Both the position numbers and the translations under genes were made by a program. Source: Litchfieldella anticariensis FP35 = DSM 16096 (GTDB lineage Bacteria > Pseudomonadota > Gammaproteobacteria > Pseudomonadales > Halomonadaceae). From it: a stretch of DNA of 64,000 nucleotides. The stretch covers positions 493,974-557,973 of the forward strand of contig NZ_KE332392.1 of NCBI RefSeq assembly GCF_000409775.1, read 5' to 3'. The notes under the pieces were generated by a model, which was not told where the DNA came from, searched no databases, and saw nothing but the letters and a program-made list of their open reading frames with translations. Below, piece by piece: positions 40,605-50,003 of this stretch (positions are counted from its first letter, which is position 1; each line of letters opens with the position of its first letter).

Positions 40605-42557
40605 TCACTTTCGAGCTAACAGCGAGGCGTTGTAGCGATTGTTGGTCTCAGCTGCACTCAGCATGGCCACTCCTTGTGGATCTCCTCCGTTGGCCAAACT
40701 CTCGAAGATAACACGGTAACTCATGACGGCTTGTACGTAATCGCGCGTCTCGCGATAGGGGATGCTTTCGACGAACAGATCGAACTCATGGTCGGCTTCG
40801 CGGAGCCAGCGATCGACACGGCCGGGGCCGGCATTATAGGCAGCGGTTGCGGCCAGGCGATTCCCGCCGTAGCGGTCGAGCATATCGCGAATGTAGGCGC
40901 TGCCAAGGCGCACGTTGGTCTCTGGGTCCAGCACGCCATAAGGCCCAGGGTCGGCAATCCCCAGTTGACGGCTCACCAGAGTGGCGGTACCGGGCATCAG
41001 TTGCATCAGGCCTCGCGCTCCGGCCGGAGAGAGGGCCTTGGGATTATAAGCACTCTCACGTCGGGCGATGCCCATCAGCAGGTAAGGGTCGACACCGTTG
41101 GTACTGCCCCACTTCAGGAAAGTGTCGCGATAGGCTTCGGGAAAACGCCAGTCCAGGGCATTCCACATTTCAGCAGCGATAGTGGTTTGCACCAACATGG
41201 CATGCCAGCCTTGGCGGTGCGCATAGTCAGCAAGCGCCTTGGCTTCTTCTTCGCTGGCCTGGGCGGCGGCTGTGTACCACTCGCTGCTGGCCAGCCCCCG
41301 CTCACCAATGCGCATCAACGCCTCGGTACGTTGTACCACAGGCCACTGTGCCACCTCGCGCCGATATGCCTCGTTAAAGCCGGCGCGTTCGAGATTCAGG
41401 GCATAGGGTTGGCCGAGACGGTCGGCAGCGGCAAAGCCGAAGAAGCTGCGATCATCGGCAGCGGCGGCATAAGCTTGGTTGGCGGTCTGTGTATCTCCGA
41501 GCTTCTCGAGAGCACGTCCCAGCCAATATTGCCAACGCGCTTCCTGGCGCGGCTCATCCGGCATCATATGGACCCAGTCGATCACGCCACGCCAGTCGCG
41601 CTCGGCAAGGGCTCGGCGAACGCGTAGTTCCAGAAGGTCGGCATCAGCCAAGCGGGGTAGGGCTTCATCGATCCAACCACGGTTGTTGCGAACTTCACGC
41701 ACCATGGAATAGAAGGCCAGGTCGTGCTCGATACTGTGGCGGTGTTCGGTATCGATCTCCAAGTGAGGGGCGATCTTACGCCAGGCTTCCAAGGCTGCCT
41801 CGGTGTCGGCACGCGTGAATCCGTGCATGGCGGCGGCGAACATCGCGCTGCTGCCTTGCCCTTGTGGGCCGACACGGGCCGGAACCTGGGTCACGGCGGC
41901 AAAGTCACGCCGCAACCGCTCCACGGCATCGCGTGCATTCTGCCACTCACTACCGAGCATGCGTCCCAGGTAGCTCATGAGCCCCGACTCGCCCTCTTGC
42001 CAGGCCAGCATCATACGTTCCCAGACATCCTGATCGCTGATTTCGCCTTTGGCGCGCAAGATGTCGAACAGAGTGTCGCATGCAGAAGGTTGGGAGTGAC
42101 CGGCATGCCAGAGCTTGCGCCCCCCTGCGGCGGCAGCGGATGGATCGGGCCCCAACAATGCCGTGTAATAGTGACATTGGCGTTCGGTACCACTGGGTTC
42201 GCCGTTGCTCACTGCCAATAGACTGTCGTAGCGTCCGCTATTGCCGTAGCGTGAAATGGCTTGCCCACGCATCCACTCGCTCAGAGGAGAGTCGGCATAA
42301 CGTTCGATGAAGGTCAGTACTTGGCTGGGCTCGACATGGGGCAAGCGCCCGCGTAGACGATGGTATTCCACATAACCCTTCAGGACATGGCCATCGATGG
42401 CAGCCTGGTCGACCTTGTCCCACTGTTGATTGCGAGCGGCATTCAGGGCTTCGCGCATGGCGTTGTCATTGGCTTGGACAGTAGCGGTCAACAGTAAGCT
42501 GAATGACAGGGTCTGGAACATGGCGCTGAGATAACGGGTGATGGACGGTTGGCGCAT
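40605..42557 (-). CDS. slt: Soluble lytic murein transglycosylase (Slt70)
   Basis: This 650-residue periplasmic enzyme cleaves the MurNAc-GlcNAc bond of peptidoglycan. It has a signal peptide (LSAMFQTLSFSLLLTATVQA), a long alpha-superhelical U/L domain and a C-terminal SLT domain. The SLT domain has the catalytic Glu in GIARRESAYNPKALSPAGARGLMQLMPGTA and the later NVRLGSAYI and AAYNAGPGRVDRW motifs. ATG 42557 has GGAGG nine bases upstream; an in-frame start at 42662 would put 35 polar residues before the signal peptide. Confidence 0.93.
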   Translation of the reverse strand: MRQPSITRYLSAMFQTLSFSLLLTATVQANDNAMREALNAARNQQWDKVDQAAIDGHVLKGYVEYHRLRGRLPHVEPSQVLTFIERYADSPLSEWMRGQAISRYGNSGRYDSLLAVSNGEPSGTERQCHYYTALLGPDPSAAAAGGRKLWHAGHSQPSACDTLFDILRAKGEISDQDVWERMMLAWQEGESGLMSYLGRMLGSEWQNARDAVERLRRDFAAVTQVPARVGPQGQGSSAMFAAAMHGFTRADTEAALEAWRKIAPHLEIDTEHRHSIEHDLAFYSMVREVRNNRGWIDEALPRLADADLLELRVRRALAERDWRGVIDWVHMMPDEPRQEARWQYWLGRALEKLGDTQTANQAYAAAADDRSFFGFAAADRLGQPYALNLERAGFNEAYRREVAQWPVVQRTEALMRIGERGLASSEWYTAAAQASEEEAKALADYAHRQGWHAMLVQTTIAAEMWNALDWRFPEAYRDTFLKWGSTNGVDPYLLMGIARRESAYNPKALSPAGARGLMQLMPGTATLVSRQLGIADPGPYGVLDPETNVRLGSAYIRDMLDRYGGNRLAATAAYNAGPGRVDRWLREADHEFDLFVESIPYRETRDYVQAVMSYRVIFESLANGGDPQGVAMLSAAETNNRYNASLLARK

Positions 42558-42708
42558 GGCGACATGCCTCCGGGGGCTGACGAGTCTCGAATTGGTCCAT
42601 CCTCGCCGATGATGACACATTTGAGTAGTGTCGCCGTAGCCCGACAGTGGCTTGACTTTCACGGGATCGCGTTACACTGGTGATGCAACGCATTCTGGAG
42701 ATAGGGAC

Positions 42709-43026
42709 ATGGCGAAATGGTTGTTGGGATCCTTGTTTGGCCGTCTCCGCCGACGTGGTTGGGCCGTGCAGCGAATCGGGCGTGCGTTGCGGCTGTTCGT
42801 ACCCATGACACGTGACGTGGTGATGCGTCGCTATAGGCCGGTGCCTTGGTCGGCGTTTGCCTGGATGGGGCTGGCGTTGGCATATCTGGTCATGCCGTTC
42901 GACCTGGTTCCTGATGTCATCCTGTTGACGGGGTGGTTGGACGATGTAGTGATCGTGGGGTGGCTGCTGACGCGAGTCGATCGGCGTTTGACGGCCTATC
43001 GTGACTGGAAGGGAGAGGCATCTTGA
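42709..43026 (+). CDS. YkvA-family DUF1232 membrane protein
   Basis: This 105-residue protein has the DUF1232 core WMGLALAYLVMPFDLVPDVILLTGWLDDVVIVGWLL (~47-85), two short membrane segments joined by the PxDLxPD motif. Function unknown. GGAGATAGGGAC precedes the ATG. It is divergent from slt. Confidence 0.88.
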   Translation: MAKWLLGSLFGRLRRRGWAVQRIGRALRLFVPMTRDVVMRRYRPVPWSAFAWMGLALAYLVMPFDLVPDVILLTGWLDDVVIVGWLLTRVDRRLTAYRDWKGEAS

Positions 43027-43117
43027 GTTTTTCTGACCGATGCTTGCCCGTCGTCAGGGAGAAACGTAGAGTTAAACGATCGTTTTGATTTTCGCTTTTG
43101 CCGAGGTCCACACTAAG

Positions 43118-43639
43118 ATGGCCATCCCGACAATACCCGACGAGCGCTCCGCCGACAGTTGGAAAGCTGCCATGACGCGGTTTGTACAGGTCATCCCGCA
43201 TACCCGGGGGTTGGGTCTCGAAGTGTTGGACGTTACACCTCCCACGGTCACCATGCGCTTGCCTTGGCATCGAGATCTGCTTGGAGACGAAACTCGCGAT
43301 CTGGTGCACGGCGGTGTGCTGAGTATGATGCTGGACACCCTGTGTGGTTCCGCAGTGCTATGTGGTTTGCCAGTGCCGGAAGTCTGCCCGACGCTTGATC
43401 TGCGTGTCGACCATTATCGGCCAGGGCTGGCGGGTCATGATCTGCTGGGTGAAGCCCGCGTCGTGAGAGTGACGGAATCAATGGTCTTCATCGAGGGTTG
43501 CATCTGGCAACGGGAGGGCCTGCCGATTGCAAGAGGCATTGCCAATTTCGTGCGTTTGGGGCCGCGTAATACCCCAGCCGGCTTTGCGGCGGCCCTGTTC
43601 GGTGAAAAGGATAGCCTTGAAAGCGGCCGGGAGATTTGA
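43118..43639 (+). CDS. Hotdog-fold thioesterase (PaaI family), first copy
   Basis: This 173-residue protein has the PaaI-type core: HTRGLGLEVLDVTPPTVTMRLPWHRDLLGDE, then LVHGGVLSMMLDTLCGSAV with the HGGxxxxxxD active-site helix, and DLRVDHYRPG. It likely hydrolyses an acyl-CoA thioester. ATG 43118 starts the recognisable fold. A second hotdog gene starts two bases after the stop. Confidence 0.87.
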   Translation: MAIPTIPDERSADSWKAAMTRFVQVIPHTRGLGLEVLDVTPPTVTMRLPWHRDLLGDETRDLVHGGVLSMMLDTLCGSAVLCGLPVPEVCPTLDLRVDHYRPGLAGHDLLGEARVVRVTESMVFIEGCIWQREGLPIARGIANFVRLGPRNTPAGFAAALFGEKDSLESGREI

Positions 43640-43641
43640 CG

Positions 43642-44127
43642 ATGCAAGAACGTATCTCTTCCCGCGAGTGGCTTGAACGCACTCGTACCAGTGGCGATGT
43701 CGACGCCATTCTGGCGCTGGTGCCCTATGCACAACGCATCGGGGTCAGCGCCATGATCGAGCCTCAAGGGCGGCTCTATCGCTTGGCACCGCAACAGGAC
43801 AACATCGGCAATGTATTGCTGCCGGCTCTACATGGCGGGGTGGTGGCGGCTTTCATGGAAACCGCGGCCTCGCTGGAATTGATGCTGGTGGCAAGAGCCG
43901 TGCGGCTACCCAAGGTGATCGACTTTTCTATCGATTACTTGCGAACCGCGAATCTGGTTCCGACTCTGGCGCGTTGTACCGTACTGCGCGAGGGGCGACG
44001 CATGGCCAATGTCCAGGTTTGTGCATGGCAGGATGATGCAACGAAACCGATTGCCATGGCACGACTGCACTTGTTGTTAGCCGAACCGCCTGACGTCGAT
44101 AGTGACGCTATCGCTTCGCATGCTTGA
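43642..44127 (+). CDS. Hotdog-fold thioesterase (PaaI family), second copy
   Basis: This 161-residue protein has the hotdog helix LLPALHGGVVAAFMETAASLELML and IDFSIDYLRTA. The HGG is kept, and Glu (FMETAA) stands where the first copy has Asp. GGGAG precedes ATG 43642; TTG 43636 is possible. Adjacent PaaI-like genes may form a heteromer. Its stop codon lies inside the -35 box of the htpG promoter. Confidence 0.86.
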   Translation: MQERISSREWLERTRTSGDVDAILALVPYAQRIGVSAMIEPQGRLYRLAPQQDNIGNVLLPALHGGVVAAFMETAASLELMLVARAVRLPKVIDFSIDYLRTANLVPTLARCTVLREGRRMANVQVCAWQDDATKPIAMARLHLLLAEPPDVDSDAIASHA

Positions 44128-44152
44128 AAAGCGCCTATAGAGCCCCATATTT
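44123..44152 (+). promoter_or_regulatory. Sigma-32 heat-shock promoter of htpG
   Basis: CTTGAAA (44123-44129), 13-bp spacer, CCCCATATTT (44143-44152): a near-perfect sigma-32 promoter 82 bp before the htpG ATG. It overlaps the TGA of the upstream gene. Confidence 0.85.
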
Positions 44153-44233
44153 CCGAACACGTTTCCGAAATACCGACGTGCCGTCCGGTGGCGGACGTCA
44201 CCCACTGTTTGTGATCGATGAGGGCTCTGTTCC

Positions 44234-46138
44234 ATGACCACTGCTACCCACGAAGAAACACTGGGTTTTCAGACCGAGGTCAAGCAACTGCTTCACCTGA
44301 TGATTCACTCCCTGTATTCCAACCGGGAGATTTTTCTGCGCGAGCTGATTTCCAACGGCGCCGATGCCTGTGACAAGTTGCGTTATCAGGCGCTCGATAA
44401 TGATGCGCTCTATGAAGGTGACAGCGAGTTACGTATCGAGATCGAACACGATGCCAAGGCTGGCACTGTCACCGTACGCGACAACGGTATCGGTATGAGC
44501 CGCGATGAGGTGATCACCAATCTTGGGACCATCGCCAAGAGCGGTACCGCCGAGTTCCTCAAGCAGCTCTCCGGCGAACAGCAGAAGGACGCCAGGCTGA
44601 TTGGCCAGTTCGGGGTAGGCTTCTATTCCGGTTTTATTGTGGCGGACGAGGTGACCGTGCGTACCCGGCGCGCTGACCTACCTCATGATGCTGGCGTCGA
44701 GTGGCGCTCGAAGGGTGAAGGCGAGTTCACTATTGCCGATATCTCGTACGACGCTCGTGGCACCGAGATCGTGTTGCACTTGAAGAAGGACGCCAAGGAG
44801 TTCGCTGACGAATACCGGCTCAAGAGCTTGGTGCGTAAGTACTCCGACCATATCGAGGTACCGGTGCGCATGCCTCGTGTGGACGTTGAGCGAGACGACG
44901 ACGGCAAGGAGATTCCGGGCACCGAAAAAACGACCTGGGAGACCGTCAATGAGGCCACCGCGTTATGGGTGCGTCCCAAGTCGGAGATCAGCGACGACGA
45001 GTACAAAGCATTCTACAAGCACGTGGCTCACGACTTCACCGATCCGCTGACATGGAGCCATAACAAGGTCGAAGGCAAGCTGGAGTACACTAGCCTGCTG
45101 TATGTGCCGAGCCGCGCACCTTTCGACCTTTACGAGCGTGATGGTGCCCGAGGCCTCAAGCTATACGTGCAGCGGGTGTTCATCATGGACGATGCCGAGC
45201 AGTTCCTGCCGCTCTACTTGCGTTTCATCAAGGGTGTGGTAGACACCAAGGACTTGTCGTTGAACGTGTCCCGCGAGCTGCTGCAGCAGGATCCACAGGT
45301 CGACAAGATGAAGGCGGCATTGACCAAGCGTGCGCTCGACATGCTCAAGAAGCTGGCCAAGGACAAGGAGCAGTATCAGAGCTTCTGGAACACCTTCGGT
45401 ACGGTGCTCAAGGAAGGGCCGGCGGAAGACTACGCCAATCGCGACAAGATCGCCGCTCTGTTGCGCTTCGCCACTTCGCATACCGACACAGCGACTCAGG
45501 ATCAGTCGCTGGCCGATTACGTGTCGCGCATGAAGGAAGGGCAGCAGAAGATCTACTACATCGTTGCCGACAGTTTCAATGCGGCCAAGCACAGCCCTCA
45601 CTTGGAGATCTTCCGCAAGAAAGGCATCGAGGTGCTGCTGTTGTCCGATCGTATCGATGAGTGGCTGATGAGCCATCTCACCGAGTTCGAGGGTAAGCAC
45701 TTCATCGATGTGGCCAAGGGCGAACTCGACCTTGGCGACATCGAGGGCGAGGAAGAAAAGAAGGCGCAGGAAGAGACCGCCAAGGCCAAGGAGGATCTGG
45801 TCAAGCGGGTCAAGGAAGCATTGGGTGAGGAGGTGCAGGAGGTCAAGGTCACTCATCGCCTGACTGACTCACCGGCTTGTGTGGTATTGCCAGAGAACGA
45901 AATGGGCTTCCAGATGCGGCGCATCATGGAGGCCGCCGGTCAGAAACTGCCAGAGGTCAAGCCAATTCTCGAACTCAATCCCGAGCATGCCCTTATCGGA
46001 CGCCTCGAGAGCGTCGATGGCCAGGCATTCTCCGACCTGGCAAGAATTCTGCTCGATCAAGCAATCATCGCCGAGGGGGGGCATCTCGATGACCCGGCGG
46101 CCTATGTCAAGCGGCTCAATGCATTGCTGACAGCATGA
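44234..46138 (+). CDS. htpG: Molecular chaperone HtpG (Hsp90)
   Basis: This 634-residue ATP-dependent chaperone has the GHKL ATPase domain: [51 protein letters not shown] and [19 protein letters not shown]. The middle domain holds [37 protein letters not shown], and the C-terminal dimerisation region is complete. A sigma-32 promoter precedes it and a strong terminator follows. Confidence 0.98.
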   Translation: MTTATHEETLGFQTEVKQLLHLMIHSLYSNREIFLRELISNGADACDKLRYQALDNDALYEGDSELRIEIEHDAKAGTVTVRDNGIGMSRDEVITNLGTIAKSGTAEFLKQLSGEQQKDARLIGQFGVGFYSGFIVADEVTVRTRRADLPHDAGVEWRSKGEGEFTIADISYDARGTEIVLHLKKDAKEFADEYRLKSLVRKYSDHIEVPVRMPRVDVERDDDGKEIPGTEKTTWETVNEATALWVRPKSEISDDEYKAFYKHVAHDFTDPLTWSHNKVEGKLEYTSLLYVPSRAPFDLYERDGARGLKLYVQRVFIMDDAEQFLPLYLRFIKGVVDTKDLSLNVSRELLQQDPQVDKMKAALTKRALDMLKKLAKDKEQYQSFWNTFGTVLKEGPAEDYANRDKIAALLRFATSHTDTATQDQSLADYVSRMKEGQQKIYYIVADSFNAAKHSPHLEIFRKKGIEVLLLSDRIDEWLMSHLTEFEGKHFIDVAKGELDLGDIEGEEEKKAQEETAKAKEDLVKRVKEALGEEVQEVKVTHRLTDSPACVVLPENEMGFQMRRIMEAAGQKLPEVKPILELNPEHALIGRLESVDGQAFSDLARILLDQAIIAEGGHLDDPAAYVKRLNALLTA

Positions 46139-46191
46139 TAAGGCGCGATGGCACTACGCCACGATAGCACTATGTGAGATAAGTGCTTGCT

Positions 46192-46232
46192 AACCCTGCC
46201 GGCATGTAGAGCCGGCAGGGTTTATTTTTTTT
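46192..46232 (+). terminator. Rho-independent terminator of htpG
   Basis: AACCCTGCCGGC - ATGTAGA - GCCGGCAGGGTT, a 12-bp stem followed by TATTTTTTTT, 54 bp after the htpG stop. Confidence 0.93.
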
Positions 46233-46304
46233 CGTGGGCAAAAAAACTTAGCGATTGGCACGAATGCTGCTAGTCTTGGGCATTATTTTGTGGAGCGATG
46301 GCCC

Positions 46305-47144
46305 ATGCACTCGACCCAACATCGCTGGATCGCACACTTGGCACGACAGCGCCATCGTGCCTTGGCACTCTTGATGGCTGGCCTGATGGTCGGTGTCCTG
46401 GCCACTCCGTTGCTGGCCGAAAACTTCGAATCCCATTTGGCGGTGGCTTCCGAGCCCATCGATGGGCTGGAAGTGTACGATGACCTCGATCCCATCAGTG
46501 AACTTCCCGACCTGCGCAGTGTGCCAGCCGGTCCCAAACGCAAGGCTGCTTTTTTCGAGTTGCTGGTGCCGATCGTCGAGGCAGAGAATGCTCGTATCCG
46601 TGCCGAACGTGATTGGCTCTTGGCAATTGCTGAACGTGGCGCTTCCCTGGATGAATATGAACAGGAACGTCTCATCGAGCTGTGTGAGCGCTATCGTGTG
46701 GAGTGCCAAGGAGAGGCAGTGGACAGCCGTCTTTTGAACCGGGTGGACACCTTGCCGCTGGAGTTGGTAGTGATTCAGGCAGTGGAAGAGTCTGGATGGG
46801 GTACCTCGCGTTTTGCGCGTCGTGGCAATAACCTGTTCGGCATGCGTTGCTTCACCAACGGCTGTGGCCTTGGACAGCAAGGAAGTGGTCGGCGCTACCA
46901 GACCTTTGACAGCGTCCAGGACGCGGTGCGCGCTTATATCCACAATCTCAACACTCACCGCGCCTATGAACGTTTGCGTGTGCGTCGCGCTGAATTGGCT
47001 CAGCAAGGGGTGGTTTCGGCCGAAGCCTTGATTGCCACCCTTGACAACTATGCAGTACGGACCGACTACAAGGACGTTCTACTATCGCTATTGCGCACCA
47101 ATAGTGACTTGATCCGCCGTCATAGCTCCGACGATACAGCGTGA
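46305..47144 (+). CDS. Bax-like protein with glucosaminidase domain
   Basis: This 279-residue exported protein has an N-terminal hydrophobic segment (ALALLMAGLMVGVLATPLLA) acting as a signal peptide, and a C-terminal glucosaminidase (GH73-type) domain with LVVIQAVEESGWGTSRFARRGNNLFGMRCF, which contains the probable catalytic Glu. E. coli Bax has the same arrangement. It may cut peptidoglycan. ATG 46305 follows GGAG; GTG 46290 is an alternative. Confidence 0.88.
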   Translation: MHSTQHRWIAHLARQRHRALALLMAGLMVGVLATPLLAENFESHLAVASEPIDGLEVYDDLDPISELPDLRSVPAGPKRKAAFFELLVPIVEAENARIRAERDWLLAIAERGASLDEYEQERLIELCERYRVECQGEAVDSRLLNRVDTLPLELVVIQAVEESGWGTSRFARRGNNLFGMRCFTNGCGLGQQGSGRRYQTFDSVQDAVRAYIHNLNTHRAYERLRVRRAELAQQGVVSAEALIATLDNYAVRTDYKDVLLSLLRTNSDLIRRHSSDDTA

Positions 47145-47374
47145 TCGAGTGCCATCGCCCAGCGTGTCGTCGAAGCTGCCGAAGAGGGTGACGCCGAGCC
47201 TCTGTGCCGGTTTCGTACCTGCCTAACCGCCCCCTTCCGTGAACACCGGGGTTGTCGTCTTGGACGCGACCGCCTTCACGTCACGCCTCTCTCGTGTGCT
47301 TGCCCTGGTCATCATAACGAGCAGGCCATGATCTCAGCACCTATGCTGCAAGGATATGACGGCAGGAGGTACAC

Positions 47375-47974
47375 ATGGCGAGCCATACTGGCAATGCCCG
47401 ACTACGCCTCGGCGATGCGCGGGATGAGGGCGCGGCATTGATGATCGTCGATGTGCAGCGGGCCATCGACGATACCCGATACTGGGGAGAGCGCAACAAT
47501 ATCGGAATGGAAGACAATCTGGAGGAATTGCTGGCTTATTGGCGTGGTGGCAATGGGCATATCGTGCATGTGCGGCATTTTTCGCGTACCCCAGGTTCTC
47601 CCTACCGTCCCGGCCAGTTCGGGGCCGAGTTCAAGGACTGTGTCATGCCTCGACAAGGGGAGCGGGTGGTGACCAAGCATGTGAGCAGTGCTTTCGTTGG
47701 CACCGATCTGGAAAATTGGCTCCGTCATCATGGAGTGTCGCGGCTAGTGGTAGCGGGTGTCGCCACAGCCCACGCTGTCAGCACCACTGTGCGTCATGCT
47801 GGGTGCCTGGATTTCGCGGTAACGGTGGCCGCTGACGCATGTGCCTCCTTTGCGGTAAGTGATCGTCGAGGACAGCAATGGGACGCAGAGCAGGTACATG
47901 CCTTGAGCTTGGCAGTACTCGATAGCGCCTTTGCCGACATATCCACGACCCACGACATCGTCCAGAATTTCTAA
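47375..47974 (+). CDS. Isochorismatase-fold cysteine hydrolase homologue lacking the catalytic cysteine
   Basis: This 199-residue protein has the isochorismatase-like fold with Asp26 (LMIVDVQ) and Lys101 (VVTKHVSSAF), two residues of the D-K-C triad. At the nucleophile position the sequence is VAGVATAHAVSTTVR, with Ala134 (codon GCT, 47774-47776) where family members have Cys. The enzyme is therefore either inactive, a binding protein, or uses another chemistry, as isochorismatases without Cys do. AGGAGGT precedes the ATG. The rest of the gene is intact. Confidence 0.85.
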   Translation: MASHTGNARLRLGDARDEGAALMIVDVQRAIDDTRYWGERNNIGMEDNLEELLAYWRGGNGHIVHVRHFSRTPGSPYRPGQFGAEFKDCVMPRQGERVVTKHVSSAFVGTDLENWLRHHGVSRLVVAGVATAHAVSTTVRHAGCLDFAVTVAADACASFAVSDRRGQQWDAEQVHALSLAVLDSAFADISTTHDIVQNF

Positions 47975-48415
47975 GCTGACATTGGAAGAATTGGCTACTT
48001 GGGCGACTTTCACGAAAGGAGTCGTGGGATAAGTGTGACTTGCAAAATGCCAGAATAATGTTTTGTTTATAGGAACTATAACGAAAATCGTGGGTTGGGG
48101 GTTCTCATTTATTGAATGTAAATCAAGGGTTTATATGGGTTTTTAGTCATAAGGGGTATGTTATGGAAATTATAACTATCTGTTTATGAAAGTTTTTTTT
48201 GCTTATGGACTTGCCTTTTCGATGTTTTATCAAAAAACTGTCGCTCGTTGCCTAGACGATTATGAGAATGGCGTGAACTACAGCGCCAGTGGGATACCTT
48301 TTTACCCCAGTTTTGCGGGAAACAAGGAGCAATGGGAAATGCAGAGCATGTTGATGCCGATGAGCGGTGTCGCGGCAATGAGTCGTGACGACCGTCGCCA
48401 TATGGGGGGTTGGCT
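47975..48415. other. AT-rich intergenic region upstream of pntA
   Basis: No supported gene is found. From about 48040 to 48240 the DNA is strikingly AT-rich against GC-rich surroundings. It contains a perfect inverted repeat TTATAG-GAA-CTATAA (48067-48081), several TATAAT-like boxes and runs of T. An open frame at 48186-48419 has no ribosome site and overlaps the pntA start. The stretch probably holds the pntAB promoter. Confidence 0.6.
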
Positions 48416-49987
48416 GTGAAGATTGGAGCTCCCAAGGAGACGGCTCGGGGCGAGGCGCGAGTCGCGCTGACGCCTGAAAGCGCCCAACATATCAAGAAGC
48501 TGGGACATGAGTGCCTGATTGAAACCGGGGCTGGTGAAGCCGCGGGTTTTAATGATGACGCCTATCGGGAGGCGGGGGTTACCGTCGTCGATGCTACCCA
48601 GACTCTCTGGGAGGCGGCCGACGTCGTCATCAAGGTGCGCGAACCTTCTGAGGAAGAAGCCGGGTTCTTGCGTCAAGGCCAGACCCTGATCTCCTTCTTC
48701 TGGCCGGCCCAGAGCGAGGCGCTACTCGAGCAGTGTCGCGCCAAGGGCGCCACTGTCGTCGCTATGGACATGGTGCCGCGCATCTCCCGCGCTCAGAAGA
48801 TGGATGCCCTGTCGAGTACCGCTAATATTGCCGGCTATCGCGCGGTGATCGAAGCCGGCAACCAGTTTGGGCGCTTCTTTACCGGTCAGGTCACCGCCGC
48901 AGGCAAGGTGCCGCCGGCCAAGGTGCTGGTGGTCGGTGCTGGGGTGGCGGGATTGGCCGCTATTGGCACCGCCGCTAGCCTGGGGGCGGTGGTGCGGGCT
49001 TTCGACGTGCGTCCCGAAGTGGCCGAGCAGATCGAATCCATGGGCGCTGAGTTCCTGTTCCTAGACTTCGAGGATACCCAGGACGGTGCGGAAAGCGGCG
49101 GCTATGCGGCACCATCCAGCCCGGAGTTCCGCGAGAAGCAGTTGGCGCTGTTCCGTGAGCAGGCCCCGGATGTAGACATCGTCATCACCACCGCCCTGAT
49201 TCCGGGTAAACCGGCGCCCAAGCTGTGGCTCGAGGACATGGTCAAGGCCATGAAGCCCGGCTCGGTGATCGTCGACCTGGCTGCCGAGAAGGGCGGCAAC
49301 TGCGACCTCACCGTGCCAGACCAGCGGGTGGTCACAGATAACGGCGTGATCATCGTCGGCTACACTGACTTTCCCTCGCGCATGGCCACCCAGGCCTCGC
49401 TACTCTATGCCACCAACGTCCGCCACATGCTGACCGATCTGACGCCGGAGAAGGACGGCGTGATCGTCCACGATATGGAGGACGATGTCATCCGTGGTGC
49501 CACGGTGACCCATGAAGGCGAGATCACTTTCCCGCCGCCGCCACCCAAGATAAAGGCCATCGCCTCCGCCAAGCCCAAGGAGAAGATCAAGGAGCCCACG
49601 CCGGAGGAGAAGAAGGCGGCCGAGCACGCTGCCTTCATGGCTCAAACCAAGCGCCAGGTTACGCTGCTGGGCGTGGGTGGGGCGTTGATGCTGTTGCTTG
49701 GTCAGGTGGCACCTGCTTCCTTCATGCAGCATTTCATCGTTTTCGCCCTGGCTTGTTTCGTGGGCTTCCAGGTGATCTGGGGCGTGAGCCATTCCCTGCA
49801 TACGCCGCTGATGTCGGTGACCAATGCCATCTCCGGCATCATCGTGCTGGGGGCGGTACTACAGATCGGTTCGGGCAGTTTCCTGGTCGGTCTGCTGGCG
49901 GCGCTCTCGGTGCTGATCGCCACTATCAATATCGTGGGTGGCTTCCTGGTGACGCGCCGGATGCTTGCCATGTTCCAGAAATCCTGA
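48416..49987 (+). CDS. pntA: NAD(P) transhydrogenase, alpha subunit
   Basis: This 523-residue protein holds the NAD(H)-binding domain I ([22 protein letters not shown] ... [22 protein letters not shown]) and, after a charged linker (~375-400), four membrane helices. It couples proton entry to NADPH formation from NADH and NADP. GGGGGG stands about six bases before the GTG at 48416. This is the undivided form of the alpha subunit. pntB follows after 16 bp. Confidence 0.95.
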   Translation: MKIGAPKETARGEARVALTPESAQHIKKLGHECLIETGAGEAAGFNDDAYREAGVTVVDATQTLWEAADVVIKVREPSEEEAGFLRQGQTLISFFWPAQSEALLEQCRAKGATVVAMDMVPRISRAQKMDALSSTANIAGYRAVIEAGNQFGRFFTGQVTAAGKVPPAKVLVVGAGVAGLAAIGTAASLGAVVRAFDVRPEVAEQIESMGAEFLFLDFEDTQDGAESGGYAAPSSPEFREKQLALFREQAPDVDIVITTALIPGKPAPKLWLEDMVKAMKPGSVIVDLAAEKGGNCDLTVPDQRVVTDNGVIIVGYTDFPSRMATQASLLYATNVRHMLTDLTPEKDGVIVHDMEDDVIRGATVTHEGEITFPPPPPKIKAIASAKPKEKIKEPTPEEKKAAEHAAFMAQTKRQVTLLGVGGALMLLLGQVAPASFMQHFIVFALACFVGFQVIWGVSHSLHTPLMSVTNAISGIIVLGAVLQIGSGSFLVGLLAALSVLIATINIVGGFLVTRRMLAMFQKS

Positions 49988-50003
49988 GCGGCGGAGACAC
50001 GAC

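Noticed and set aside
48186..48419. 77-codon + strand open frame upstream of pntA
   Set aside because: No ribosome site; it lies in AT-rich promoter DNA and overlaps the pntA start.
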